Source: Cavenderia fasciculata
Lineage: Eukaryota; Evosea; Eumycetozoa; Acytosteliales; Cavenderiaceae
Direction of reading: 5' to 3'
Assembly (NCBI RefSeq): GCF_000203815.1
Contig: NW_004457695.1
Location: forward strand, 1,610,054-1,674,053
DNA: 64,000 nucleotides
Shown here: one piece after another, positions 23,056 to 32,748 of the stretch
Layout of the letters: each line of letters starts with the position of its first letter
Numbering within the stretch: the stretch's first letter is position 1
The notes under the pieces: model-generated
Seen by the model: only the letters and a program-made list of their open reading frames with translations
Told to the model about the DNA's origin: nothing
The model's database searches: none
Position numbers and translations under genes: made by a program

Positions 23056-23367
23056 TATAAGAAGGAATGAAGGAAGGCGTGGTACGCTGCATGCCTTTGG
23101 TGTCACTGCGAGAGTGTCAGAGAACAAGGTTCACCCTGCATTCCGAAAATACATAAAATATGAAAAACACAAATAAATAGAAGTCGCGACGAGCTTGGTG
23201 GATCATTCTTGTTTCCCCAATTCGTGTAGCTAGTTATAATTGTATATCTATCGTGTAGAGTCTTGTTCAGTCTAGTTTATTGTATCTTGTCAGTTATCTA
23301 GTTATCTTGTTTATCATCATTGTCATTATTAGCAGTAGATATTATATACACCATACACAATATTACA
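23056..23367. mobile_element. Solo-LTR-like insertion (about 312 bp)
   Basis: Comparison with the right arm shows that this block interrupts CCACCAAAAT/CCAGTCAATTT, and it is flanked by AAAAT on both sides (23051-23055 and 23368-23372), a 5-bp target duplication as made by LTR-retrotransposon integrases. It has no coding capacity. It sits 40 bp downstream of the tRNA, a location used by tRNA-targeting Ty3-type elements of dictyostelids. Family assignment and strand are inference; it looks like an old solo LTR. Confidence 0.5.
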
Positions 23368-23452
23368 AAAATCCAGTCAATTTGGTCCCTTTGAGGCCTT
23401 ATTATTTAACTAAACACCTGGCTGGCACCATTGCGTTATTGCTATTGTGATA

Positions 23453-23526
23453 ATATTGCAGCAAAGGAATTCCACAGAGTATTGTGGAAGTTGATGACCT
23501 TTTTGATATTGCAGCAAAGGAATTCC
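23453..23526. repeat. 21-bp direct repeat, period 53
   Basis: ATATTGCAGCAAAGGAATTCC occurs at 23453-23473 and 23506-23526, separated by 32 bp. It marks the inner end of the left arm. It may be a target duplication around a small insertion or a local tandem duplication. Confidence 0.7.
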
Positions 23527-23684
23527 CTGACAAAATCTAGTTCTTCTTCATCTTCTAAATATCACCTTTCTATTTCTTTAACCTCTCAAACATCTATTTA
23601 AATAAAAATACAAAAAAAGGAGATTATTGTACTTCTATTTTTACATTTACTAATTTTAATTAAAAACAATAAAAAAACTTTTAT

Positions 23685-24737
23685 TTAATTTAAATCAATA
23701 CCAAGAGTAAATACATTACAATCAAGAGGAAAAACAAAATCCATTTTGATGGCCTCTTCATATACTCTTTGATTCTTTAATTGAACGATAGCAATTGGTT
23801 TTCCACTATCATTCTTTTCAATGATACAACAAGCATTTTGAATATGATTAAAATGTTTAAATACTGTTTTTTTTGCTTCTGTGATGGTGTTGCTAGTAAA
23901 GTAGATGGATAATGGTTCAAGTGGATCGATAAAACAAAAAGTAAAATCCATTCCCTTGTATAAAGATTTCTTTCCATTTGCAATAACCAATTTGTTTTTG
24001 CTCTCGACAGAGTCTACCGAAAACAAAAAGTAGCCAACATGTGCTTCATAGTCTCGGTGTGTGAGTAAGATTCTTGCATTGACTCTAAACACTGCTTTCA
24101 AGATTTCTTTTGATTTCATCATTGCTCTTCTAGCACCTTCACTATCTGATTTTTGACTGGTAAGGAAATAAAATGGAGGAGTAGAAGTAGAAGTAGTACT
24201 AGTAGTAGAAGTAGTACTATTAGTAGAGGTAGTACTAGTAGTAGAGATCGGACTAGTAGTAGAGGTAGTACTAGTAGTAGAGATAGGACTAGTAATAGAG
24301 GTAGTACTAGTAGAAGGGTCTACCAATAATGACTCGTCATCTAGTTGGAGTTGAATCCCCTCTTTTGTTTCTTCTTGAACATCCGTTTCATCCATTTCGT
24401 CCAATTCATCCAATTCATCCAATTCATCCAATTCCTCTTGTTGCAAAGGCTGAAGAGGTTGATCAAGTCCAAATATATTTGTCATATCTTGATCCACATT
24501 TGACATTTCCAACAAATGAGATAATCCTTGGTCTCTATACTGTTGAATCATGATCTTGGCATCTTCATTGTATTGACCTTCCAAACGTTGAAACTTTGTT
24601 CCTCCTCTTAGATGGGTCATTAAAGTATGCTCAAACTCGGATGGCAACTTTTTTCTCTTTTCCAAACTTGTTGCAACTATTTGTTCAATTTTCTCTTGTC
24701 CTTGATTAGAATCCAAAAGATCTTTAATTGATGGTTC

Positions 24738-24769
<32 letters not shown>

Positions 24770-25812
24770 TAGAGGTAGTAGCAGTAGTAGCAGTAGCAGT
24801 AGTAGTAGTGATGGGGGCGATATTATCCAATGAAAAGTCTTTAAAAAATTGTTGAAATCTTGATTTGAAATCACTATTATTAAACAAAAAAAAAATAATA
24901 ATTACAATTAATATGTTATTATTTGATATATATATATTTTTAATTTCTTACACATTTTCTAATCTTTTTTTTGATTTATCAATGACCATTGAATTACAAT
25001 TACCATGAATACTCTCACGATCATGAAGAGTACAACCTTCATTGATTGAATCCAAAATCTTGAATGCACTAATATCATTTAGGTAATTTGAACTGTTCAT
25101 TGCTACAACAATCAAATCGTTGATTGACTTTGCAGGTTCAAAACCTTCCAGAAGCTCGGCATTTACACGATAAGGTTTCTTGGTGTTGAAAAAATCTCTT
25201 TGCAATCTTGCTTGAAGAACATTAAAAGTAAAGCAATCTCTATTTTGTATGTTGATAAGAGTTGGAAAGAGAAAAGGATAATGCTTGATTCTTGATTCAT
25301 CGGCAGAGAGAGCAAGATTGTAACAAAATTGTGAGTATAATCTGACAATACTTGGTAGAGATGCAAAAAATTCCTCTTTTGAAATAACCTCTTCTACCTT
25401 GCATTGACGACAATAGATATCGTAAAGATTATCCTCAAGTTGAGTTGCATTCTTTTTGATTTGTCGAATGTAATGAAACGGTGGAAAAAGGACAACAATG
25501 TCAACCTTTAGGTAAAATTGACCAAAAAACAATTTAAAGTAATCTTCATTACGAAACGCACGTTCCAAACTAACAAGCCAAGTGACAACTCGATTTGCAC
25601 CCTGTTCCAATTTAGATAACATTGAATTGGCAAAAACAGAGTCAATCGACTTCCAATCATGCAAATCTCGAGTGGTTGTATGAACCTTGGAGTTGTCAAA
25701 CTTGGAGCAGCTAATATCTACTAATATATAGGATAGGGTGAAACAATGGTCTCGTATACAAGAGGTAGTTGTTGGTGCATTGACGAGATGGATGTTTCCA
25801 GTTTCAACAAAA
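23685..25812 (-). CDS. Unrecognised STT-rich protein, 5' end unclear
   Basis: Exon A (25812-24952) and exon B (24873-23685) join in frame through a GTAAGA..TAG intron. The open frame begins after a stop at 25815-25817, directly behind an AG, so either an upstream exon exists or translation starts at an internal Met. The product (over 680 aa) has an N-terminal region with several Cys and His residues, including CRQCKVEE, a Thr run, a (LDE)n acidic tract, a Ser/Thr/Ser-Thr-rich low-complexity segment, and a compact C-terminal domain (AHVGYFLFSVDS, MDFTFCFIDPLEPLSIYF, IQNACCIIEKND). I do not recognise it. Its place between the tRNA/retroelement arms raises the possibility of an element-related gene, but no RT, integrase or capsid motif is seen. 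Confidence 0.55.
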
Positions 25813-25829
25813 CTTTAAAGAGAATTTGT

Positions 25830-26504
25830 TTATTGGATTCTTGTGAACGAGTACGATGCCGTTGAATTGTTAGTGAATGCAAACACATAATTTGAACCAG
25901 CGGGAATGATTGGGGTGACCCCACCAACTGGAGAGATACGCCAATTGATGGTACCGTTGACAATTGATGAAGTGAGTCCCCACATACTGACTGGCAGGAT
26001 ATTAGGATCAAACCTAAAGACTGGATTAACAATATCAGTGGATCCATCGTTGGTGAGTGTACCAACGACATTGGTGTAGTTGAATCCTCCTGCGATCCAA
26101 TATCTGGTGATATTTAACGAGATTGTAGGATGTCCCAGCTCAGTTCCAGTCCAGCCATCGCAGAAGGTTTCGAGATCGAAGGCAAAATAGCTATGATGGT
26201 AGATGATGATGGAGTCTATCGTGTCAAATTGGGTCCATGGAACAGAGCTACCGGTGGAACAGTTTGGTTGTTCAGTCAATGGGCAAATGACGTAATGAGG
26301 GAATTGATTTGGATCATTTGAATATTGGTCAAACCAGACTTCAGTGCTCACGTGGGTGTAGGTAACATCGGATCCTAGGAGGTTGAACACTGGCAATATG
26401 GGGAAATCATTGCCCAATCTGTGCGGGCCTTGGCATCGGTAGAAGGTGTGATTGTGACGAAATATTCCGCAATCAGAGAGTTTGATTGTACAGGTAGGAT
26501 CATC
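25830..26504 (-). CDS. Extracellular-type protein fragment, N-terminus missing
   Basis: From an acceptor (CATAG at 26505-26509) an exon of exactly 225 codons starts DDPTCTIKLSDCGIFRHNH and ends NNSTASYSFTRIQ. It has Cys pairs, many aromatic residues and several N-x-S/T sites (NITR, NYTN, NGTI, NNST), all typical of secreted or surface proteins. I find no upstream exon with a signal peptide in the 150 bp before the divergent gene at 26654. The gene is either 5'-truncated (pseudogene) or has a distant first exon. Function unknown. Confidence 0.5.
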   Translation of the reverse strand, partial: DDPTCTIKLSDCGIFRHNHTFYRCQGPHRLGNDFPILPVFNLLGSDVTYTHVSTEVWFDQYSNDPNQFPHYVICPLTEQPNCSTGSSVPWTQFDTIDSIIIYHHSYFAFDLETFCDGWTGTELGHPTISLNITRYWIAGGFNYTNVVGTLTNDGSTDIVNPVFRFDPNILPVSMWGLTSSIVNGTINWRISPVGGVTPIIPAGSNYVFAFTNNSTASYSFTRIQ

Positions 26505-26653
26505 CTATGGTCTGAAATTTTGTAATCTCTGCCCTTTTTTGTAAAATGGCATCTATTCTGAATCCAGATTTTTTTGATCATGGACAAGACATAACTGTTT
26601 GGTTGATGAGAATTAAAGTATAATATTATTCCTTTACAACACTACTTATAAAA

Positions 26654-27884
26654 ATGAAGAGTCATTTTTATGTATTTACAGTGCTTCTATTGTTGCAGTC
26701 TCTTCTTGCACATGTCTCAATTGCGGTATGTTTAGTTTTTTTGTGTATGAATAGCCAAGATGTCACTAATCGACTTTTACTGATTTGATTCAATTTTTAA
26801 ACCATTCAAGGATGTACCAACAACTCTTAACGTATTTGATACAAGTGATGGAGTGTATTATGCCGTCAACATATCAAGTGGAGAACTCATCAGTAAACAT
26901 CGCATAGATTTATTCAATGGTGACTTGGTAGAATTGAATGGTGTCATTCTGCCATTGTCGGCCGGCGATGACTTTCTACTCATTGGAGGCAATATCACTG
27001 ATGTTGGCGAATCTTATATTCCAATCATTTGGTCATATAATGTATTGGTATGTAATCTTTTTGACATTTGAACCAACAATAATACTTATTCTTCTTTATC
27101 TCTTAGAGCAAGACAATTGTTCAAAAGTCTTTTATAAAAGAAAAGTTTCCACAATTTGATTACCAATGGAGTCCTCAGATAGCATCATATGATTCAATCA
27201 ACAATATAGTTTACTTGAATGCTGATTTAAATGGAGGGCCTGTGTTACTCAAATTTGATTATAACCAACAAAAAGAGTAACTATATATTACAATATTTAA
27301 TGCTTAAAGAATTGTAGAACCTAAATATTAGTATTATTTTTAGAGATGTAATGACTTTACCAGGTGATGGATGGTACATACAATCATCGTACAATGAGAC
27401 AACCAATACATGTTATATGGGTGGTCAAAATGAAGTAGCAAATCAATATGCTCAGATGGTAGTTGCCACCTATAACTCGGTGACTGGAGATACAACAACA
27501 AACACCATTAAATTTGATATTCCTGATAGTTGTTACTACTCTACGGTAATGTATCAATACAACTCACTATTCTATTCTGCATTGACTGCTGGTACGGGTT
27601 ATTGTCCAGGGTATGTATTTCAAGTCGATATTGTTGGAAACACTACGACTTTAATAGCCACCATCCCAACTGTTGACACCTTTCCAATCAATGGTGGTAA
27701 GAGTTTTGTATTCGATCCCGTCAATGGCTATCTAGCCATGGTTGCCACAAACTATGAAGATTTTTCAAAGCTGGAAATTTGCATGGTCAATCTCAATACC
27801 TATCAAGTTGATCTCTATGCTATACCAAACGCACTTGTCCTTCAAATAAGAACTGAAGACGAGTTTTTAATGACCCTTTCCTAA
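26654..27884 (+). CDS. Secreted protein of unknown function (339 aa)
   Basis: Four exons (26654-26725, 26811-27047, 27107-27276, 27344-27884) splice exactly in frame to 339 aa. Exon 1 is a textbook signal peptide, MKSHFYVFTVLLLLQSLLAH followed by VSIA. The mature part has repeated beta-strand-like units (FDTSDGVYYAVNISSGELIS, YDSINNIVYLNADL, FDPVNGYLAMVATN) that look like blades of a beta-propeller, plus a few N-glycosylation sites. No TM segment or GPI signal is seen. I recognise the general type of dictyostelid secreted propeller-like protein but no named family. It shares a 150-bp upstream region with the preceding fragment. Confidence 0.8.
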
Positions 27885-28204
27885 TTCAAATAATAAAGTC
27901 AAAGTGCTTGTTGTATCATTGAAAAGAATGATAGTGAAAACCCTACTGTTTCATTTTATAGAAATAATAAAAAAAATGAAAAGACTTTGTTAATTTAATG
28001 TTCAATGTCATATGATTAAATTTCAACGTCATAGATTAGGAGGCAATAAAAATTTATTCAATTCTACTCATAAATCAGGAATCAATAAACAGCTTTTTTT
28101 TTTATATTTAAATGTTGGAGAGGTATTTTGTTGGTCTCTTTTAACTCATTAACAAACTATTCTTTGATTTTTCAATGATTGATGCCAGCAGCAACAACAG
28201 GTTG
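27885..28204. other. Intergenic spacer
   Basis: AT-rich sequence between the secreted-protein gene and the tandem repeats. No gene seen. Confidence 0.6.
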
Positions 28205-28472
28205 TTTAGTTAAATAATAAGGCCTCCAGGGACCAAATTGACTGGATTTTGGTGGCCCATGGCCAGCACAGTGGCAAAAGTAGCAACAACAGGTGCCAGC
28301 CAGGTGTTTAGTTAAATAATAAGGCCTCCAGGGACCAAATTGACTGGATTTTGGTGGCCCATGGCCAGCACAGTGGCAATAGTAGCAACAACAGGTGCCA
28401 GCCAGGTGTTTAGTTAAATAATAAGGCCTCCAGGGACCAAATTGACTGGATTTTGGTGGCCCATGGCCAGCA
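28205..28472. repeat. 102-bp tandem repeat next to tRNA-Arg
   Basis: Copies of GGCCTCCAGGGACCAAATTG start at 28221, 28323 and 28425, a constant 102-bp period; the last is cut off at GGCCAGCA beside the tRNA 3' flank. Copies 1 and 2 differ at about one base, so amplification is recent. Each unit carries GTGCCAGCCAGGTGTTTAG and TTGGTGGCCCATGGCCAGCA. The left arm holds one inverted unit, split by the solo-LTR-like insertion. Confidence 0.9.
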
Positions 28473-28487
28473 GCGAAAAAAAGTGGA

Positions 28488-28560
28488 CGACCAATGTGGG
28501 GCTCGAACCCACGACCTGCAGCTTAGAAGGCTGCCGCTCTTCCAGCTGAGCTAACCGGCC
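28488..28560 (-). tRNA. tRNA-Arg (UCU), second copy
   Basis: Sequence identical in length and structure to the copy at 22944-23016, on the opposite strand, with anticodon TCT, intact A and B boxes and a T run downstream (AAAAAAA at 28476-28482 on the plus strand). The 5' flank TGAATACCGCACATAATAACCG and the 3' flank are shared, so the pair arose by inverted duplication. Confidence 0.97.
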
Positions 28561-28615
28561 ACGGTTATTATGTGCGGTATTCAAAAATACCCGCCAAGTT
28601 GCCCTCCGTTTTGCC

Positions 28616-28938
28616 ACGAATGAACCAAACCGACGAATCAGTAATACATACGATTACAGAACGAATACAAACTATCATCCTTCGATTCTCCTCCAACTAC
28701 AACCATCCTACTGTCTACAAGATCGCACTACCTAGTCATTTGGAGAGGTACAAGACTCTGCGTACACTACATCTATAATCGATCACCTCAACCTCATTCT
28801 TCACATCCTCCTCAACACCTTCATCTTCTTCTATTCTCTCTTCATCTATCAATAATAATATTAATAATATAATAATTTACTAAATAATAATAACATAGAA
28901 TAATTATATAACACAATATTACAGCCTATAGTGCTGAG

Positions 28939-28969
<31 letters not shown>
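28616..28969 (+). mobile_element. Short LINE 3' end with 31-bp A-tail
   Basis: Starting just after CGTTTTGCC (28607-28615), an open frame (RMNQTDESVIHTITERIQTI then LPSHLERYKTLRTLHL, stop at 28776-28778) is followed by about 160 bp of AT-rich 3' sequence and an uninterrupted A31 (28939-28969). This structure is a strongly 5'-truncated non-LTR element carrying only the C-terminal 50 or so ORF codons. Its edge lies about 55 bp upstream of the tRNA 5' end, in the -48 zone used by TRE5-type elements. The long pure tail suggests a young insertion. Confidence 0.65.
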
Positions 28970-28970
<1 letters not shown>

Positions 28971-29280
28971 CGATATCTTTAACCAATTTATCTTTAGAAC
29001 AAGCAACAATCCAAAACAATCCAACATGCTTGACACTATACAATAAGATACATGATCAACGTCCATATAACATGTATCATAGACATGGACAACCCCCAGA
29101 ACAAATTAACTTTAATTCTTCTCGAGATAATCTTTATTTCTTGCTGGGTCAATTAAAAAGTATAATTAATAAAACTTTGTAACTTCTGAGTACTACTCCT
29201 TCCCGATAGGAGAGAACAGGAAAAGAAATACTTTAAAAAAAAAACGTTTTGCCACGAAATGAGATGCTTAAAAAAAAAAA
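28970..29280 (+). mobile_element. Stacked LINE 3' ends, right arm
   Basis: The 28970-29244 block is the inverted counterpart of 22649-22887 and ends in A10 (29235-29244), followed by CGTTTTGCC (29245-29253), then a 16-bp scrap ACGAAATGAGATGCTT, then A11 (29270-29280) and CCGTTTTGCCGC. Each A-tail is thus followed by the same target motif, recording at least two further insertions. Confidence 0.7.
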
Positions 29281-29345
29281 CAACCGTTTTGCCGCTTTTT
29301 GAACTTTAAATGCCTTTATTGAACTACAAAATCGATTGGAAATGG

Positions 29346-30718
29346 TATTTAATATATATATGCTGTTGTATAAACAAATTGGAATTTTTTATCTAATTTT
29401 TATCCTGAAATCAATTTACAATTAACCAAATATTTATATTTTTTGAACAAACTGATCCAACAATTTGACTGTAAAATTAATTAATCCATTGGAAATTGTT
29501 ACATCCCAATCATGAATATGAACATTGTAAATGTATCTGCCCTATATTCACTCGAATTTATCATCCTGGTCATTTAAAAAAGAACCTTTTATAAATGGTA
29601 AAAAGATGTAAACTTAGATCATATTCAGTTTCAAGGGTACCTTAAAAATGATCATTCTTTTCATCATGGTGACCATATATATATAACCCTTTAATTATAG
29701 CTAATTTTATTTCCAAAAATGTTGAATGTACCTTGTGATCACAATGGTTAAAGAATAAACGAAAGATCATTCCTTGTGTTCACCCATCAATATACTGCAC
29801 GTAGAGTTTTTATTATAGATCAAATAAAAGAGAGCTGAGATTGGCTGTTGAATGTCTGCTTGGTAAAACTCGTTGATCAAAGTTCTACCACCTACAAAAT
29901 ATCTATCAATATACCTTGAACTAAATCTGTCAAAAGCTTATCGAATAGGCTCAAGGATATACAAAAGTTTCAACCAACCATCCTATAATAGTCATCCTAG
30001 TCAACTAATTAGATAGAATATTATATTATTAAACTATATCATTAAAATCTATTTGAAGAACGTTTAATATTAGATTAGGTTTGTTTTGTAAATATTTCAT
30101 CATAATCTTCATTCTATTATTTTTAGTCTAGATCTGTTTGCATTATATATATATATATATATTTGAATCTAAATGTGATTATAAAACAATCCCAATGAAC
30201 AAATGCGATTATTAAATGATTACAAAAATTAATTAAAACGAATTTTTGTTTTCAACCAGAAAAAAAGATGATTTTTTTATTTTTTTTTCAATTTTCAAAC
30301 TGATGCACACCATCAAAAAGCCGAACGAGGAAACTTTATTCATTCACATTTTCTTTTATTTGTACGTATTTTAGTATAGCAGTAGTTTAAACAAACAATT
30401 GGTTTTATTATATATAAATCTCGAGATGATGATAGAAAAAAAAATCTATAGTCAATTCCTTTAACATGAAACAGCTATGATTAATGATTCAATATATCTG
30501 ACTCTTTTTTTATTATAATCTTCCAATCAAATATATAAATATATAAATCAATTATAATTCTCTCTTTGCTAACTTTTTTTTCTTTTTTCTTCTCCTTCCT
30601 TCTTACAGTTTATGATGAAAACAAATATAAATAAAACCAATTCTTTTTTTTTTTTTTTTTTGTAAATCTAAAATCTAGTAGATATCTAATCTATCTATGT
30701 GTCTTTTATTTGTTTATT
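29346..30718. other. AT-rich spacer without genes
   Basis: No coding frame, tRNA or repeat I can support. AT microsatellites occur near 30150, and T/A homopolymers near 30640-30662. Confidence 0.6.
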
Positions 30719-31344
30719 TTAAAAACCAACAACCAAATCAACACAATCAGAAATTTCATTTGGAATAGTAAAAGAACCTTCTCTCTTGAACAAATAATCA
30801 GATTCATCCTTTGATTCTGGTTGAGTGAATTTGTGGATTTGAGTAGCAAACAATTCTTGAGTCTTTTCAATCGAAGTATTAATCTTGAAACAATCCTTTT
30901 CACGAGTACTTTCAATTCCCTTTGATTTAAGGAAATTTGATACCTTGTCAAAATGTTCTTGTGATGGTTTTGTCATTGATTCTACTTCATCTTGACTTAA
31001 TAATTTACCATACTTTTCAGATTTTGGATCAGATACATTCTTTAACTAGTAAAAAAGGATCAAAAAAGAAAAAGAAAAAGAATTATTTAATAACTTTTAT
31101 ATTTTTGGTTTGTTTTAGTTTACATACTTGTTCTTCTAACCATTCTTTATTACGAAGTTTAAGTACAATTGTAAAATGAATGTTTGATTTTAAATCTGCT
31201 TTACCTAAATCCTAAAAAATAAAAATAGAATAAGAACAGGAAAACTATAAACTATAAACTATTATTTAATTAATTTACCTTGGTATATCTAGCAAAATGA
31301 GGAATTCTGTTAAGATGGGTTGTTGGAATATTTAAAGTTGACAT
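30719..31344 (-). CDS. Stand-alone S53 peptidase propeptide-like protein
   Basis: Three exons (31344-31279, 31211-31128, 31045-30719) join in frame to 158 aa. From residue 23 on the protein matches the pro-kumamolisin activation domain of S53 peptidases (TPP1, physarolisin): [55 protein letters not shown], ending [15 protein letters not shown], which corresponds to the end of the TPP1 propeptide. A stop follows directly, and no catalytic domain (Ser-Glu-Asp, SGTSAS) exists in the next kilobase. There is no signal peptide. By analogy with free propeptide inhibitors of other protease clans, I infer an intracellular inhibitor or chaperone of an S53 protease. Confidence 0.8.
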
Positions 31345-32748
31345 TTTTGTTATAAATATTTATATTTTAATAAAATAAATGATATAATAACTATTGTAGT
31401 TTTTCTCTTTTATTTATACCTATTTTATTTCATTTTTGTAATAACCACATTTCCCTAAAATATAATATTATATTCTCGATAAATTCAATTTAAAATATTA
31501 ATGTTATTTGAACTTCCCAATTTATTTTTTAAAAAAACAACAACAATGAATTAATAATAAAAGAAGAAATATTTTCTTCATTTACCACACACACCCTTAT
31601 TTGTTTGTTTTTTTTTTTTTTCTTTCAAATCAAATAATCGATTATTCATTCGATTGGGGGCGATTTCATATTATTAGTAGACTATTATCTCTCTCCTTCT
31701 CTCTCTCTCTCGTGATGGCAGAAGTTAGCACAAAGTGATTAACAAAAAAATCACACACTTGGAAAGACGAACACACACATAAAATATATACAACATACAC
31801 ACAATCTAGATTAGACACACACAACTTAACTGCTGCTGATGCTGATCATTTAACCACTACCACTATTACAATCAATGTATTGGCCACTTGATCCTCCATC
31901 CTCCTCTTTGTGTGTGTGTGGGTGTGTTTTAAACTTTTACACATCATCAGGCAGGCATTATACATAAATCAACGTTATAGATACTTTGATACCAACACCA
32001 ACAAACATCCCAACTCACTCCTCCTACATCACCATCTTATCAAATTTACGTTTTTATGAAAAAAAAACTGGATGGATTGATGGATTGATTCGATTATATA
32101 TCGGTATTCCCTATACCATTACCATCACCACCAACATCATCATCACCACCACCACCACCACCACACATGTTGTTGAATGTTGTTGATCAACATACCCTTC
32201 CTTTTTCCATTCACAACAAACATTCTCTCTTTTAACCAACCAAATCCATCCAAATCAAAACAATCAAATGACACGTTTGAGTGTGATTCGTGTGGAGAAG
32301 AGAACAAGATGATGATCATCGTGTTGTGGTGGGTACTTTAACCTCCACAGTAATGGAACTGGTATCTAATTTCTGCGCAAATGGATCAACCTAAAGCCAT
32401 TTTCAAAAACACACACCCAACGATTTATAGTCATGAATTTTTGTGTAGAGATAAAAAGGTAAAAAGAAAAAAAAAAAAAAAAAAAAGAAAAAGAAAAAAG
32501 AAGGTATGTGTGCCGTCCCCCTCATCATCCTCATCCACTTTTGTGTGCCCAAGATAATATATTACTCTATATTCCCCATCCGTTCCACATCAATATTATA
32601 TATCAAGAGAGTGAAATGCGATTGGAGGAGCAGTAGCATGATATTTTAAAAAATTATAAAAGCTCAACTTTTTTGTGTATTTATGTTTTTTTTTTTGATT
32701 GTTGTTCAAAACTCTTTTTAAAAACAAATAAATAATTTTCGAAAAAAA
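31345..32748. other. 1.4-kb upstream region, CA/CT-rich
   Basis: No gene. It contains CT runs (31690-31712), ACACAC runs (31745-31825), a GTGTGTG run (31910-31925) and CACCACCAC (32130-32165). It is probably the promoter and 5' leader of the CudA/Mga2-like gene; the coding strand is CA/CT-rich, as in the other long upstream regions of this window. Confidence 0.5.

Larger units (their letters stand above)
21337..29345. repeat. Large imperfect inverted repeat with tRNA arms
   Basis: Left arm 21337-23440 and right arm 28203-29345 are inverted, interrupted copies. Shared blocks in order are CCAATCGATTTT..AAAAAGCGGCAAAAC, the 240-bp block with GGGAAGAGTACTCAGAAGTT, the tRNA 5' flank (GGCGGGTATTTTTGAATACC), the tRNA itself, and the 3' flank (CGCTGCTGGCCATGGGCCACC, CCAGTCAATTTGGTCCCT). 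The arms differ by separate insertions: a LINE piece and a solo-LTR-like element on the left, an A-tailed LINE and tandem repeats on the right. About 4.7 kb of unique sequence lies between. Confidence 0.85.

Noticed and set aside
23119-23135. GGTTCACCC as an external B box 105 bp after the tRNA
   Set aside because: Only a partial match to GGTTCGANNCC, and it lies inside the solo-LTR-like insertion.
28860-29043. Minus-strand frame with a poly-F run
   Set aside because: It is the translated A31 tail of the LINE end.
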